DNA of 64,000 nucleotides from Mesostigma viride (GCA_009746045.1 RPFO01000164.1:3377874-3441873); one strand, 5' to 3'; positions 1-12,700 are shown, numbered from the stretch's first letter. Notes: generated by a model from the sequence alone, not told the origin. Translations and numbers: made by a program.

Positions 1-2
1 CT

Positions 3-1049
3 GGTAGTTGGATCGTCATAGACTCAGCCCAAGTACGCCTACGCCTTGCCGCCCTTAGCCGTTCTAAGACAGCAGCAGAGAAACGTATACCTATGCCCAT
101 AGCCACCTATGATTTCACCACTCTATATACCACACTAGATTTGCACGATTTGAAAGCTCGTTTAGATAGCCTCCTTACTCGTCTGTATGCACGTAGGCCT
201 CACGGGCGCAACCACCTGCACGTGCGTGTTTCTCAGACCAAGCCCACGGCAACGTGGCTCTCAGGGATCGCGGCAGGTGCTATCGTGCGGGATGGTTATA
301 ATTATATTATCACGAAGGCTGACCTTGTCCATTGGATCTCTTATCTTGTTGATAACACCTTCATCTGTTTTGCGGGCAATGTATACCAACAAGCTATCGG
401 CATCCCTATGGGCACTAACTGTGCCGGGCTCCTTGCAAACCTCTATCTATACACTTATGAGCTTGCATTCATGGAGAATCTCATTGCCTCAAACGATGAT
501 GTTCTCATCAGGCGTTTTATCCATACATGTCGATACATTGATGATGTCATCGCTTTCGACAACCCTGATTTCGCAACCCATTTGTATATCACCGCTGGTC
601 TGCCTGGCATCTACCCGCAAGCGTCCCTCACATTAAAGCTCACGTCGGAGGATACTCATTGCAATTACCTCGATCTTAACATTACCCATAACAAGAAGGG
701 CTGGCGTACGGCTATCTATGATAAGCGCAAGGATCCTAAATACCAGCAAATTCCTTTTATTCGTTACCCCGATATTCACAGTCTCCTTTCCCACACAGCA
801 AAATATGGTGTTGTTCTTTCTCAGTTACATCGTTTTTCCCGTCTTTGTTCTTATCGTGTTGATTTCATCACGACTCTTGTTGAACTCTTGCAGCGTTTAT
901 TGGTCAAAGACTATGACCGAGCCATTATGCTCCGTCAAGTCCGATGTTTTTTGCAACGTCACCCACATCTGTTCGGTGCTGCCCCTTGGCACAAGCTCTA
1001 CAAACAGGTCGTGGACCGGCTGGATCGCATAGTATCTCCGCACATCTGA
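3..1049 (+). CDS. Penelope-type reverse transcriptase, 3' part (N-terminus outside the window)
   Basis: The frame is open from the window edge to a TGA at 1047-1049, so the protein starts upstream; the first in-window ATG (93) is probably internal. Seen: RT motif A TYDFTTLYTTLDLHDL, motif B GIPMGTNCAGLLANLYLY, and motif C CRYIDDVIAF with the catalytic Asp pair. A C-terminal part follows with RYPDIHS and SQLHRFSRLCS. The GIPMGTN box and the SQLHR region are typical of Penelope-like and related RTs rather than LINE or LTR enzymes. The role would be target-primed copying of its own RNA. No GIY-YIG endonuclease follows the RT on the 3' side, so any such domain must lie N-terminally, outside the window. 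The frame has no stop and the catalytic Asp residues are present. Class assignment is good; a domesticated single-copy RT cannot be excluded. Confidence 0.8.
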   Translation, partial: GSWIVIDSAQVRLRLAALSRSKTAAEKRIPMPIATYDFTTLYTTLDLHDLKARLDSLLTRLYARRPHGRNHLHVRVSQTKPTATWLSGIAAGAIVRDGYNYIITKADLVHWISYLVDNTFICFAGNVYQQAIGIPMGTNCAGLLANLYLYTYELAFMENLIASNDDVLIRRFIHTCRYIDDVIAFDNPDFATHLYITAGLPGIYPQASLTLKLTSEDTHCNYLDLNITHNKKGWRTAIYDKRKDPKYQQIPFIRYPDIHSLLSHTAKYGVVLSQLHRFSRLCSYRVDFITTLVELLQRLLVKDYDRAIMLRQVRCFLQRHPHLFGAAPWHKLYKQVVDRLDRIVSPHI

Positions 1050-1391
1050 ACCCTGTGATGCCAGATCTCCTTTGCGGCCGTTCCGAGCTTGGCACTGGAT
1101 TCGTTGTCCACATCGTCGCGTCGCTGCCGCAACACGATGTTTTCTGGCATCCGCGGGCTTTTGGTTCCCGCCGCACATTTGAAAGTGCTGTCCTCCGGCT
1201 TTTTGCCTTTGCACCGTGTGCAGTTCTTGGACGTTTGGAATCATGGCATGGCTAACGTGATGACTGACTAGCTAGACCTTTTCAGTGGTTTTCCATTTGC
1301 GGGTATTTCCTCGTAAATGGTGGGAGAGCGATCGCAGCAATGGTGCTCACCACTAGACACTCCCGGCCAGTTAGGCTAGAAACACACGCCC
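1050..1391. other. 3' flank of the Penelope-type element, no gene seen
   Basis: No convincing coding exon, hairpin or repeat boundary was found. This is probably the 3' UTR and end of the RT element, but no terminal repeat could be located because the 5' end is outside the window. Confidence 0.4.
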
Positions 1392-1606
1392 TGATCAAGC
1401 ATGCTGTTTCCGGCCCCACCGTCTAGGTCATCTAGTCGCTCCACACGTAAGCCAGCCATAATTTCAATGCACAAGGATACACATTTCCATCACCATTCAT
1501 CTTCATCATCCTGAACGACTCGAAAACGCGGAAAAGATAACGGCAGGCTCGAGCTACCATGGTCCGGATTCTCCCGATTTCTGGCCTGCGCTGGTTGTCT
1601 CTTTGA
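1392..1606 (-). mobile_element. SINE-like retroposon, copy 1
   Basis: Nearly identical over about 214 bp to the copy at 5626-5839 (a few substitutions, e.g. ctccacacg versus ctgaacacg). Read on the minus strand, it begins TCAAGGAGACAACCAGC and ends in GCATGCTTGATCA. The minus strand carries TGGTAGCTCGAG and, about 36 nt later, TGTTCGAGTCG, which resemble weak pol III A and B boxes; this is only suggestive of a tRNA-derived head. No clear target-site duplication is visible for this copy. Confidence 0.7.
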
Positions 1607-1639
1607 TAGCCAGCATGCATGGCTGTATTAGGACTAAGC

Positions 1640-4070
1640 TAAGGCTATGGCTGGTTGACGTGGGCCGGGCCCAGTGATGTTAGACGCCGCAAGGCCCGCA
1701 CCTTCAAAGAACAGCTAGTATAGGACATGGACCCGGGCCGAGCTCTACTGCGAGCTCCCTCTTGTCACCCATACCATCCGACACCGCCGCCTCCTCTTTG
1801 CCGGCCATCTTGCCCGCACAGACCAGGTGAATACCGATGTGGGCCCTGCCGGGGGGCTTAAGACGGGCCAACCAGGTAGACACCTCCTCCTATGGCAGGG
1901 TCCCCTTGTCCCATCGCAACCCACTGGCAAACTTGCGCGCGCCGGGCACCGTCGCCAGTGAACGCCAATACGCCGTATAATACGGTAAATACGCCGTATT
2001 ATACAATACGGCGGGGTTTGGCGTACTAACGTACTAGAAATACGGCGTATTGCGTTCTCAACGCCAATACGGCGCATAATACGTATTTTTCGCGTATTAT
2101 ACGGCGCCCGGCTCCGGAATTTGGCGCCAGAGCTAGTTTTGGCGTTGCTGACCTAGGCAGGTACGCAGCCTGAACCGTACTTGGGGAGTACGGGCCTACG
2201 GTTGGTCCCGCTTGTCATCTCTGCCAGTTGACGGCGTGGGTAAACGATGGCAAAACGAGACCGACTTGCATGCACATAAATATGATAGTTGACCTCCGCG
2301 GCCATGGAGGTGCAGAAATCTGACTGGTATGGGAGCATGGCTTGACATTTTGAACTGCAATTTTGCAGGCATGATCCATAGGTCCTAAACAGCGTATATC
2401 ATTGGCAGGCAACGCCTGGGTGTGCGCAGATATGTCTCGACCCTATGCTCGGTGCAGCAACCTCGTTTGATCAGCGACCAGGTCGGTCGCCGTGCATGTG
2501 CTAACTGTTACTAGGCGGGAAATAAGTCGATACGTTTGTACGCGGATAGATGTGTAAAATATATTGCTGACATGTTTTATTGGCGACGACGGCCAGGAAA
2601 GCGGCTCGCAGCTACATCGATGAGGTGGGCATCCGGCTAGCTCCAGCAAGGAAGGTAATTAATCTGCGGTTTTGATCTGGTATGTGCTATCCTGTTCACG
2701 TTTTATTGCATACTGTATCAAGGTTTTGGGTCGAATCGTATACCTATCAATAAGTTCATGGTTGTAATAAGGAATTAGTTCAATTAGCAATCTATATACC
2801 ATGCAGTGGATGAGTATCACACTTCATGACCTTTATGTAAACAACAAACTGTCGACACCCCCTAGGGCTCCCCCAGAATAGATTCTAGCCAGCTGTCTAG
2901 AAGAGGGCAATCGACATAGCTTTTACATTATAGCATGACTTGCCATGTATTTCTCGAGCATAGTATACTGATCTAGCCCCAACGGCTTAGAGTAGCCCCA
3001 ACGGTTTAGAGTGGCATGAACGCAATCACATTAGCCCAGCCATGGCTCAGCGTGGCCATTTGCTTATGCCTTAGCAGACGCCCGTTGAGCCCACTTCACC
3101 TTTCTTGTACAGCATCAGCTATGCTTCAGCCTACCTCTGGTATCGTTAATAATGGTTGTCCCACAGTGATGCGCCCCGGCCCCGTGATGTGGATAGAGCG
3201 CTCGATGTGGCCTGCCCACCGACTGGTGGGCGGTGGCAGTGAGAGAAGCTAGGGCGCCCTCCCTCCCTCTCATTGTGTACAGGGGTTGAAGGTTCCTCTA
3301 CTTTGTATTGGCACCCACGTGACGCAGTCACGTGATAATTAACTAATTAATTAATTAATTACACTTCATACAATTGATGAGACAACCAAGTGAGTGTCAA
3401 ACGGCTACCGGCGACCTCTACGTGCATTGTATTGTTTTTCATCAAGATTGAGACATTAGCTAGAGTTTTTGAGAGGCACGCCCATGGGATAAACACCTTA
3501 GAATATTTTATCCTAATTGAAAATCCACTTTTCCGGTCAAAAAACCACTTTTTTTTTTTTGGCGTATAATACGCGTATAATACGCGTATAATACGGCAAT
3601 ACGCAATACGCCGAGGTTTTGCCGTATTGCCGTATTGCCGTACTGGCTCACACTGCCGTCGCGGCGCGACCCGGACCTATGTGACACAACTGCTTGAAGA
3701 TGCAGGGCTTCTGGGACTATCCGTACTCCGCGCCCGCATGATTGACAAGGAGAAATGGGCTGCCATCTGCGATAAGCACCTCCCCGAGGGGTATGCTCCT
3801 GTTTTCTCCCCACGGGCCCCGCGGCCCGTTGCTAGCCAGGGTAGAAGTCCGCAGGTGGAGGTTATTGGTCCTGAGGATAGCCGCTACACTACCGCCTCGT
3901 CTGCCATTACAGTAGAGGACAGCTCGGATGAGGATTACATCCCCATCTAGTGCTTAACGGTTGGGGGATGATGCAGACGATATTTGTCTAAACTTTTGTG
4001 TAATTATTTTTCTAATGAGATTAGCATAGTACTCCGTGGCATGCCTTTGCGCATGACACGCAAGTACTTA
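1640..4070 (+). pseudogene. LINE ORF2 C-terminus and 3' UTR, 5'-truncated and split by a DNA transposon
   Basis: A plus-strand frame at about 1747-1955 reads HTIRHRRLLFAGHLARTDQV and continues after the insertion at 3663 as GATRTYVTQLLEDAG, ending in SSDEDYIPI and a stop at 3948-3950. The same order of motifs (IRQRRIAFVGHLARTSQV, then NYVQMLLDD, then a DKxxW block) is found in the C-terminus of the LINE at 17891-18277. Removing 1956-3655 and one target-site copy restores a continuous frame across the junction (AGHRR then GATRT). This is a 5'-truncated LINE copy with no RT core left, so it is dead. The 5' limit is uncertain. Confidence 0.75.
1956..3655. mobile_element. 1.7-kb non-autonomous DNA transposon, hAT-like
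   Basis: Both ends begin with CAGTG when read inwards: CAGTGAACGCCAATACG on the left, CAGTGTGAGCCAGTACGG on the right. The element is flanked by the direct repeat CCGTCGC (1949-1955 and 3656-3662), and excision restores the LINE reading frame. CAGTG-type termini with a 7-8 bp target duplication are characteristic of the hAT superfamily; the duplication here is 7 bp by exact match. The subterminal regions (1968-2105 and 3561-3645) are packed with ATACGCCGTATAATACG-type palindromic motifs, plausible transposase-binding clusters. No transposase frame was found inside. An ATTA microsatellite preceded by the hairpin CACGTGACGCAGTCACGTG lies at about 3317-3360. Confidence 0.7.
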
Positions 4071-4390
4071 CTTACTTACCGTAGAGGACATGGGGGGCCT
4101 ATGCCTCTCTGTGATTTGGAAGAAGATGATGGACAAGGCCAAGTGGGCCCAGGTCATAGAGGACAACGAGCCCCCCCCAGCACTTGGGGAAGCGCCCGCG
4201 TGTGCAATCCCGTGGGAGGCACGCCAGACAGCTCCCCTAGGGCAGCGTGCGGCTGTCTAGATAGATGTTGTAGTTAGAATGCTGTTAGATAGATGTAGTA
4301 TGTAGCCGATGTAGATAGATTAGACCGGTAAGAATGTTTGCACCCATCCATCCATCCATCGGGGTTAATGCTCCGTGACTCCCCAACGTA
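4070..4390 (+). mobile_element. LINE 3' end, second subfamily, 5'-truncated
   Basis: The plus strand reads VEDMGGLCLSVIWKKMMDKA, then a TAGATAGAT-rich 3' UTR, a CCATCCATC microsatellite and CTCCGTGACTCCCCAACG (4371-4388). The same order is seen on the minus strand at about 33900 down to 33573, the 3' end of the LINE at 33573-35690. It abuts the other LINE 3' end without a visible boundary motif. Confidence 0.65.
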
Positions 4391-5610
4391 TGATGTGTTC
4401 AAAGGTTGATAATTAGGTTTCTACGAGTTTGTTGAGGTACTGGGGCAAAGGAAACGTAGTTTTTTCGATCAGTTTCTCACCCAACTTTCATGCGGAAACC
4501 CTGGAAACCGGCATACATATTATTACGTCAAGACTCGGGTCTGCTGTGGCACCATGCTTGGTATTTCCATGGTGTTTCGACTTCTTCACACATGTTTATT
4601 CATTCCGAACACCCGGACTCTCGGCTAAACCGAGATTTGTGCAGACTTTTATTATTGGGTAGCTCCGGGCATGATGCACAAATAGCGTAAGGCGTGACCG
4701 TGGCTATTGCTACGGTATGCTGTATTTTCCTGGAAATGGCCTCTGCCACCGGCTCAATAGTGCTTGCAGGCGTAAGTATATCGTGTTTCTACCTAGTTTC
4801 TGCCAGTTTTCCACTTATTTCTACCGACCTCTGCCCAGCCTCTCTAAGACCGCCATCTTGCTTGACGTTGCTTGCATGTCAGCCATAGCAGGTTGCAGTT
4901 GTGCAGTATTTAGGTGCTGTATACGTCGTCAAGCCGTGCATATATCGTGAGGATTGGATGTTGATGGTTTATACTGCGTTGATTGTGCAAGAAGATCAGC
5001 TAGGTGCCCATAATTATCATGGCGTATAATCATGTGTTGTTAGCATCTTGCCACCATTAATTTGCTAGCATGCATTCCAGCGTCATCTTTGCCTGCATGT
5101 AAGCTCATGGATTACTCAACCTATCCAAGCCTTGCATCACACGTGCCTCTTTCTTTCAGTATTGCACGCGTTATGGAATGAAAACCCAGCACCTCCGTTC
5201 CCACGAGGCATGTGCTCAACACGTTGTGAGAGTGGATGATGCTTTGGCTATGGCTGCCTGATTCAGTCATATTAGGTCATCCAGTCATGATGTTTGATGC
5301 ATGTTTGATGCTGTATAACTTATACAACACCTATTTTCAACATTTTGACCCTCCAAGCTCACTATGGCCCCGTTTATGGGGCTCGTGTCGTTGCGTAATG
5401 TTGTGAAGGGCTCTCATGTTTCCCACTGCGTTGTACTGTGTTGTAATTGTGATGCTAATGAAAAATAGCTCCAGTGGCCCAATGGGCCTGAGTTTTGTTT
5501 CACAGAGCCTGCATATGTTGCCCATAGCTCGTGCAAGAAGCCAGATTTTTTTCATGAACCATTTGTGAATAAGCACATGACTTGTGACCTAGGGTCAAGA
5601 AATCGCGGTC
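4391..5610. other. intergenic, no gene seen
   Basis: AT-richer unique-looking sequence with only short open frames. I saw no splice-consistent exon chain, tRNA or tandem array. Confidence 0.4.
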
Positions 5611-5625
5611 ATGGTCAGACCCCCC

Positions 5626-5839
5626 TGATCAAGCATGCTGTTTCCGGCCCCACCGTCTAGGTCATCTAGTCGCTGAACACGTAAGCCAGCCATAATTTCA
5701 ATGCACAAGGATACACATTTCCATCACCATTCATCTTCATCATCCTGAACGACTCGAACACGCGGAAAAGATAACGGCAGGCTCGAGCTACCATGGTCCG
5801 GATTCTCCCGATTTCTGGCCTGCGCTGGTTGTCTCCTTG
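5626..5839 (-). mobile_element. SINE-like retroposon, copy 2, with 15-bp target-site duplication
   Basis: The 214-bp body matches the copy at 1392-1606. It is flanked by the direct repeat ATGGTCAGACCCCCC at 5611-5625 and 5840-5854, so the insertion limits are directly visible. A 15-bp duplication fits target-primed reverse transcription rather than a cut-and-paste element. The size and the weak A/B-box-like motifs on the minus strand suggest a SINE. Its partner LINE is not evident. Confidence 0.8.
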
Positions 5840-5854
5840 ATGGTCAGACCCCCC

Positions 5855-6749
5855 CGTATTCAAACCAGTGTATATCTCTAATGAATAAGCATTTTGTAGG
5901 TCTGAGTAGCTAAAAAAATCCTTTGATTTATGGGCTTTCAGGAAAGTATATACATGACCATGAAAAAAATTTTCCTTAGGTGCTATACGCGTTCTAAAAA
6001 AAGCTTACAACGCGATATTTCGCGTTCTAATTAAAAAAACAATCCTGCATACTACAATCAGATAGGGTCGCCTCGGTGGTACTTGTGATGAATGTGATCC
6101 CTGTTCTACTGTCCCGGTTCTACTGGCCATGCATTTGCATGACTAGAATCGCCAGATCGATTAACAGAGGTACATGAATCAATTGAATAGCATTCTCAAC
6201 TTGTAAACAGTCTTTTATGTCATGGAATATATCAGTGCATACCAGGCGTACTGCATGATAATTTACTGATAAGTTACAATTCGTGACGTGGTTTGCAGGA
6301 GGTGCTTAGAACTGCGTGAACAAATGGTCTCACAGATCGCTCACACCATGGAGCATCTATGCTAACTATGGATTACAAGTGGTGCGCAGGGTATGCCCGA
6401 TGTAAGAGGCTACTTGTGCCTTCAGTCAATGTTGACCAGTCCCTGGAAGCATCCAGTATAGGTGGTTGACTGTACATGCCCCACCAATCCCCCCCTGGCT
6501 GATCCTTCTTTGAAACTTTTCCTTCATGGGCTACCATGGATAACCACAGCTAAGGCGCAACGATAGCCCAAAACATTATTCCAAAGATTGGAAAATGATG
6601 CATGATAACGCAACGGGCACATTACAGGTGACCATCACAAAAAAGAATATCTATCGCCACATGACATCTCTTTCAATGGAAAAAGACAGCACGTATGAAA
6701 AGAACAGCTGGTTGTCTCCTTGATAACACAGCGTGTCACCGCAGGCTGT
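5855..6749. other. intergenic, downstream of pseudokinase gene 1
   Basis: No supported exon. A short GGTTGTCTCCTTGATAAC at about 6710 matches the end of the SINE-like family and may be a remnant. Confidence 0.4.
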
Positions 6750-9700
6750 TCAGGTCAAGCCAGAGTAAACATTCCCTGCGCTTGCTCCGCACCTGGAGAT
6801 AGTCGCAGCACATCACTGGCTGAATCATTTATTGCTAGGCATTAATGACATGTGCCCCTGGGGTCATCCCATTCCCATAGGCTCAGGAGAGTGCAAGCTT
6901 ACCCTTAACATATGGTTGAAGGGCCAATACCTTGTCACCATGTCACCATGTTGCCACCCTCACTGGTGCGCTGACATCACGATGAGCGCCTCGCACGCTG
7001 CCTGCACGACGTCGGCGGATGCGCGGTGCGAATCGAGCGCCGCCATGATGGCGCCAACAGCCCCGTTGGCGACCGCGCAGTCGCGCAGCGTGTCGTGCTT
7101 GGAGAGCGCGCCCAGCAGCCGGCAGCCCTTGGCGATGATCGACTCGTGACGCGAGTGGCGCATCATCACCTGCCGTGTGTGGTGATGTGGGGGGTATGAG
7201 AATGCCAGAGCAGAGTGGGGGGCGCAGGAGGGCAGATCCAAGGGCAAGATGGCCCAGGGTAAGAAAGGGATTCAAACAACTAGGCTTGTGAAATTTCTTA
7301 AGCAGAAAAGAAGTGTGCATTCACTCAAACCACTCAAACGTATTCATGCTGTGGTACATGGAGTCACCATGAAGGGACAGGAACCGAAAGCAGCGGGTGG
7401 AAGCGACACGGGAGAACGCGACAGTGACAAGCTCAGCGATGGCAGCTATGAATTGGTGGCCCTGGTAGACAAGCCGCCCCGGCAACTAGCTAAGGAAGAA
7501 ATCCAGTTAGATCCCAGGGGAAGCAGAATTCGTTCAAACATCACCCAACAACAACAAGAAAAGAAAAAAAGACAAGATAAGGCCATTTGTGTCGAAGCAG
7601 GCCGCCATTGGCAGCACTATTTCCACGTACCCCGATGGTCCCCTCGACAGCCCCCCCCTCGGCCATCAGCTCCGTCATCGGCCCGCCCCCCGCAAACGGG
7701 AGCAGCGTCGTCAGCACGTTCTCGCACAAATCGGGCGACCCCGTGTGCTTCTTCATCGTGCCGATCATCGCGCCCACAATCTCCCCGCCAGGTGTCGCCT
7801 CCACCTTGCGCGTGAAGTCCTCCCCCGCCAGCTGGCTGCCGGGCCGCCCACGGGCGCGCTTGGCCATGACGGGCCAGCTCACACCAGCCGACTTGGCCGC
7901 GCGGAGCGCCGTGAGCGCCGCCTCGCACGCCGCCACCGCCCCCGCCGCGTCCCCAGGGACCCTGCCCTTCGCCCGCTTGACCTCATCCGCAATCACCTCC
8001 ATCGGTGGCATCATGAACAGGTCGTTGCCATCATCCTCCTCATCATCGTCCTCATCGTCGTCGTCGTCGTCCTCCGGCGGCGGCGTGGTCGGCTTGTGGG
8101 CCGCGGTAGCGGAGGAGGCCCCTTCCTTCCCGCCAGACTTGGTGGAGGGGGATGCGGTCGACGACGAGGTGGACGCCAGGCTGCCCGAGGTGGACCGTTC
8201 CACGCTCCTGGAGTTGAGCGAGGGCCGCCGCCCGGGCAGCTTGGACCCACCCGGCGGCAGCACGATGCCTGCGGCGGCTGCCTCCTTCTCCTCCTTCTCC
8301 TCGTCCATCTGTTGCTTGCGCGCTTGCAGCCGGTTCTTGGCCTCCGCCACCCGCTGTTGGGTGGTTGTGTTGGGTCCAGTTTTGGCACCGTAGGGTCATC
8401 GTGGTGGGGAGGGGTGCGGTGGGTTGGTAAGTTGTAAGGTCAAATCAGCCCCAGGCATGAACACATGACATCACACTTGAGTAAGAATGGATGGCTGCTT
8501 GAGGCAACCCGGCATGCTTTGCCGCCCACAAAACCTTCACGCCAGCTAGCAAGGCCACGCCTCCTGGCCATCTAATCCGCTCATCCACCCACTGGCATCA
8601 CGAGTCTACGCAGCAGCCGGACACTTCCCTGATGAGCAATGTGCTGACGGCCCCGACCTGTATCCCTCCATCAATCACACGCCCTCCAACAATCACACAT
8701 CGACACAACACCTAACACTGCGCTTAATGGTTCTAACTTGCACCAAGTGCATACTCATAATGGACCAATGAGAGAGAAGATATCACAACTTGCTATCCAC
8801 CGGCTCTAATCTGACATCTAATCTCCTAGCCCCCCTCCATCGCCCACCTGCAGCGTCTTCTCCCTCGCCGTCGCCGCCGCCGCCTTCCTCTCCGCCTCCT
8901 TGGCCTCCTGCTCCTGCTTGAGCTTCTCCGCGCGCTTTGCGGCTGCTGCCGCACGCTCTGCCGCGCTCTGGCTGTTGACGGCAGCCCCCCCCACCTCCTT
9001 GGCCTTGGCCTTGTCTTGCTCTGCCTTCTTTGCCGCCGCCACCTTAGCCGCGGTGGCTGCCCGTGCTGCCTCTGCCGCCGCCTTGCGCTTGGCCTCCTTG
9101 GCCTCCTGCTCCGCCTTGGCCTTCTCCGCCGCCCGCTGCGCGATCTGGGCAGGGGTCAACGGCGCCGCCGATGCAGGGCGCGCCTTTGCCGCTGCTGCGT
9201 CCTTCGGAGCAGCGGCCGCTGCTCCCTGGGAAGCTGCCGGCGCTGCAGCAGGCGCTGCAGGGGCCGGTGGCGCCACGGATGCGGACACAGGCTGCGCCAG
9301 GCTTGCTGACGGTTTGGAGTCTGCGGAGGCTCCCCCTGGCGTTGTGCTGGCAGGAGCCTTGGGCTCGGACTTGGCGGCGGGCGCGGCCGGCTTGGTCTTA
9401 CTAGCATCCGCCCCCTTGCTCATGTCGCTTTCCTTGAAAGGAGCGACGGCGACGCCTGAGGGGGGCGTCAGCGGGCTGACCTCCAGATTCTTCAAGTCCT
9501 GCGCGACCTGCCCCACATTCGCCTCTGCCTCTTCTTCCTCCTCGCCCTCCTCGCCCTCCTCGCCCTCCCTCTCTGTGGCCGCCTCCGGTGATGGCATCTT
9601 GCCATCCTCGGTAGCGCCCGCGCCCATGTCCTCTTCTCCCATGCTTATCGACGACGACTTGTGGCGTTCCAGCTTACTCTTGATCTTCTGCTTGGCTTTT

Positions 9701-12700
9701 CCGAACCAGCCCTTGCCGCCACTGCCGCCACGAGGGCTGCCGCTGCCGCTGCCGCTCGCCCCGCTGCGGTCCAAACTACTGAGGTCCAAGCTGCTGCGGT
9801 CCTTCTCCTCGCCATCGGGTGGAGGTGCCACAAGGGGGGACCCGGAAGCCGCCGATGGTGACAACACGGTGTTGATGGCCAAGGGAGGCGCCTTGCTGCC
9901 TTTGCTACCTGAATCCGGCGCCTCATCGGACGCTAGTGCTTTGAAAGGAGGGCTAGCAATCGCCGTCGGGGATTTCGGCGACGGCGGCCTGGGTGCTGGG
10001 TCCTGGGACTCCCAGATGCTCTCTGGCAGGGCCTCGATCGCGTCGGGGATGATGACGGCTGCCAGCTCACACATCTTGGTGAGGCACGCACGCATGGACG
10101 GACGCTTGGAGGGCGTGGCGGCGGTGCACCAGAGCGCCACGTTGAGCAGAACCTTGACCATGCCGATGGGCCACTGGATGTCCGGCAGGCACAGCGCGTC
10201 CAGCTTGGGCTCAGGGTCTTCGTCCTTGGCATCCTTGAAGATGTTAATGATCCTGCATACTCGGTTGGAAAGTGTACGGTTTACGCAGCGACGAGCCAGA
10301 GTGGGCGATCCGCAGCAGTGGAAACTCAAGTAGTGAGAAGCAAATATTAAAATCTTGTGGCTAACAGATTACGATCTCTATACGGATTACGATCTCTTCA
10401 AGCATCTTAAGTATCCTTCAATTTTATAGGGGTTGGAAAGGCCCCTCACACGCTTGCACGAAAATGCTATGCGATATTACTTTAAAGAAGAGGACTGTCA
10501 TGCGATGGCTAAAGAATATTCATTAAGTTCTTTCAAAGCACTCAAAAGCCTTGATGTTGTGCCCTGTAGGACTACGAAGAGAAGTTGCTGGCAAGAGCAG
10601 GTGTACTGTGCAAGCTGGCATGTGGAGCAAAAACATAGTGATCCACAAATATTCAATGCACAAATACCTCTATTGCATGAATTTGGACCAATATGATAGT
10701 AATACACGTATTTAAGATTTTCTATCGATGCTACAATTATCAAGAAAACTAAAATTGGCACCGCTTTGCGAAGCTGAAAAGTAGGCCACCGCCCAAGTTC
10801 GGTGTCCAAAATTATTTAAGTACCTACAGAAAAAAAAAAAAATCAGAACCATTACCATAACTATGATAAAGCAGGCAACTTCATTTCCCCCCTTCCATTC
10901 AAACGTGTTATCAACGTTTACTACAATAAGCAAAGGAAACATGAATTATGCATGAAAGGAAACAAATAAATATGAACATTTTTTTCAAGCTAAATAAAAG
11001 CACGAAAATTCTAAAAATATGAAACCACTCCTCTGCAGTAGGCCGTATAGCGAAAAGAGGCAAACTAGACAGAGATAACAAGGCCTCAGGACCACCTTAC
11101 CAAGTGCTCTATAGGATCCATTTCTGCATAAATTTTAGGATTTTCTAGAGAAACATCCATTTCTGCAGCAAAATATACAGAATCGAATTATACTATCAAT
11201 CTTTGCATTCAGAAAGATAGGTGAATCCAGAGCTTTGATACAAACATTTTGAACATTTTGTACTTCCGCCTTGGGCAATTTTTACATCTGAAAAATTTGA
11301 TAATTTCGAGCATTTTAAGTTTCGACCACATGAAACAATTTCAACACTGAATGTTGATCACGGTTTGAAATTGGACATAAACTACCTAGACGAAAAACTA
11401 CGTTTGACTATATTCCCCTTCGGCCAAGCAGCACAGCTGTTGACAACCATCATTCACTTTCCGTGTAACGTCAGACTTGCGTAACAGACTCACTACGAAA
11501 TACATTAGCTTTGAACTATTCCTACTCCTAGTTTCAAAGCCCACTAGGGCTCGCCACACTAAGTGCTATGTCACAAAATACGGCCACTGACAAGTGGCGA
11601 CCGTCACGCCACTAGCATGTGACGCCGGATTTTCACAGATGTCGTACATTCCGTACTAGCTGCCTACGGACTAGTGCCGCGCGGCCTGACCAAGGGCAGC
11701 CGGCCCACAATTTCCCATATTTAAATTATGACTTAATTGTCTAACGCCTGAAATGCGCGCGGCCGGCGGGACTTAAAACCGGCGGCTGTCCCAACCACCT
11801 GCGGCAGTCTCTCTCGTACCACTTTACTAAACTATTTTCGAAGAAATCCGCTAAAGAAGGCTAAATAACCAAAAATGTTATAAGAACAGTCGCCACGCAG
11901 CTACAGGACTTCTGGTATTTGCTGATGGGAAATGCCAAAATGATCGTATGGTAATAATGCCCAATGCGTAGGAGTGCCATGGGAAAACAACATCCGCTAT
12001 TCGCTAATGAGAGAAACTTTTTTCCCCCACCCCAAGAAGTTCTGAAAAGACAATAACGAATCGACTTTGCGCACAGAGCGATTGTGTGGAGAGCACAACA
12101 GGCAAAGGGTTAGAAAACACTGCTCTATTAATCGGAAGCACAAGAAACATGGCCAGCAAAATGGTCCAGATCTGCTTCACTAATTTTGTTCCCATTTCCG
12201 TGCGGGACCAATTCCGGGAAAAAAACATGGAAATATGGCACTGTGCTCTTCACTGTGGCCTTTTCAACCACTAATTTTGCAGAGCTCCTGCATAAAAAAG
12301 ACTATAACCTCAACTTACGTGTCTTTCAGAAGGGTGCCATCCTCATTCTCCAGCGGTTGACCAGTGACCAGCTCCAGAAGAAGCATGCCGAAGCTGTGTA
12401 ACATGCACAGGAGCAGATACATCAGACACAACAATCCAATATTTCATGTCACCAGTAGCATATAGCTTCTTTTAGGGAAAAAGATACCTCGCAAGCAAAC
12501 TGGTCGTATGGTTCAAGTGTCGGGCTCTCTTAGCACTCATAGTCCTGATCGGGTGAATAAACCTACCCATACGTATCCGCAGACTCTGCCATGCGAGACC
12601 CCGTCTTCACAACCTCGGGCGCTTCCCACGGCTGGCCGCCGATGCCTTGCGGGATAAAATCCCCCAGCCGGCAGCGCTTGCCCACCATGCCCACATTGAA

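Noticed and set aside
8052-8399. Alternative frames over the poly-Asp/Glu region of pseudokinase gene 1
   Set aside because: Triplet-repeat shadows; only the frame read RVAEAKNRLQARKQ joins its neighbours in phase.
8900-10333. A 477-residue plus-strand frame
   Set aside because: Antisense shadow of the low-complexity Ala/Lys/Glu tail of pseudokinase gene 1, whose kinase motifs and splice sites are on the minus strand.
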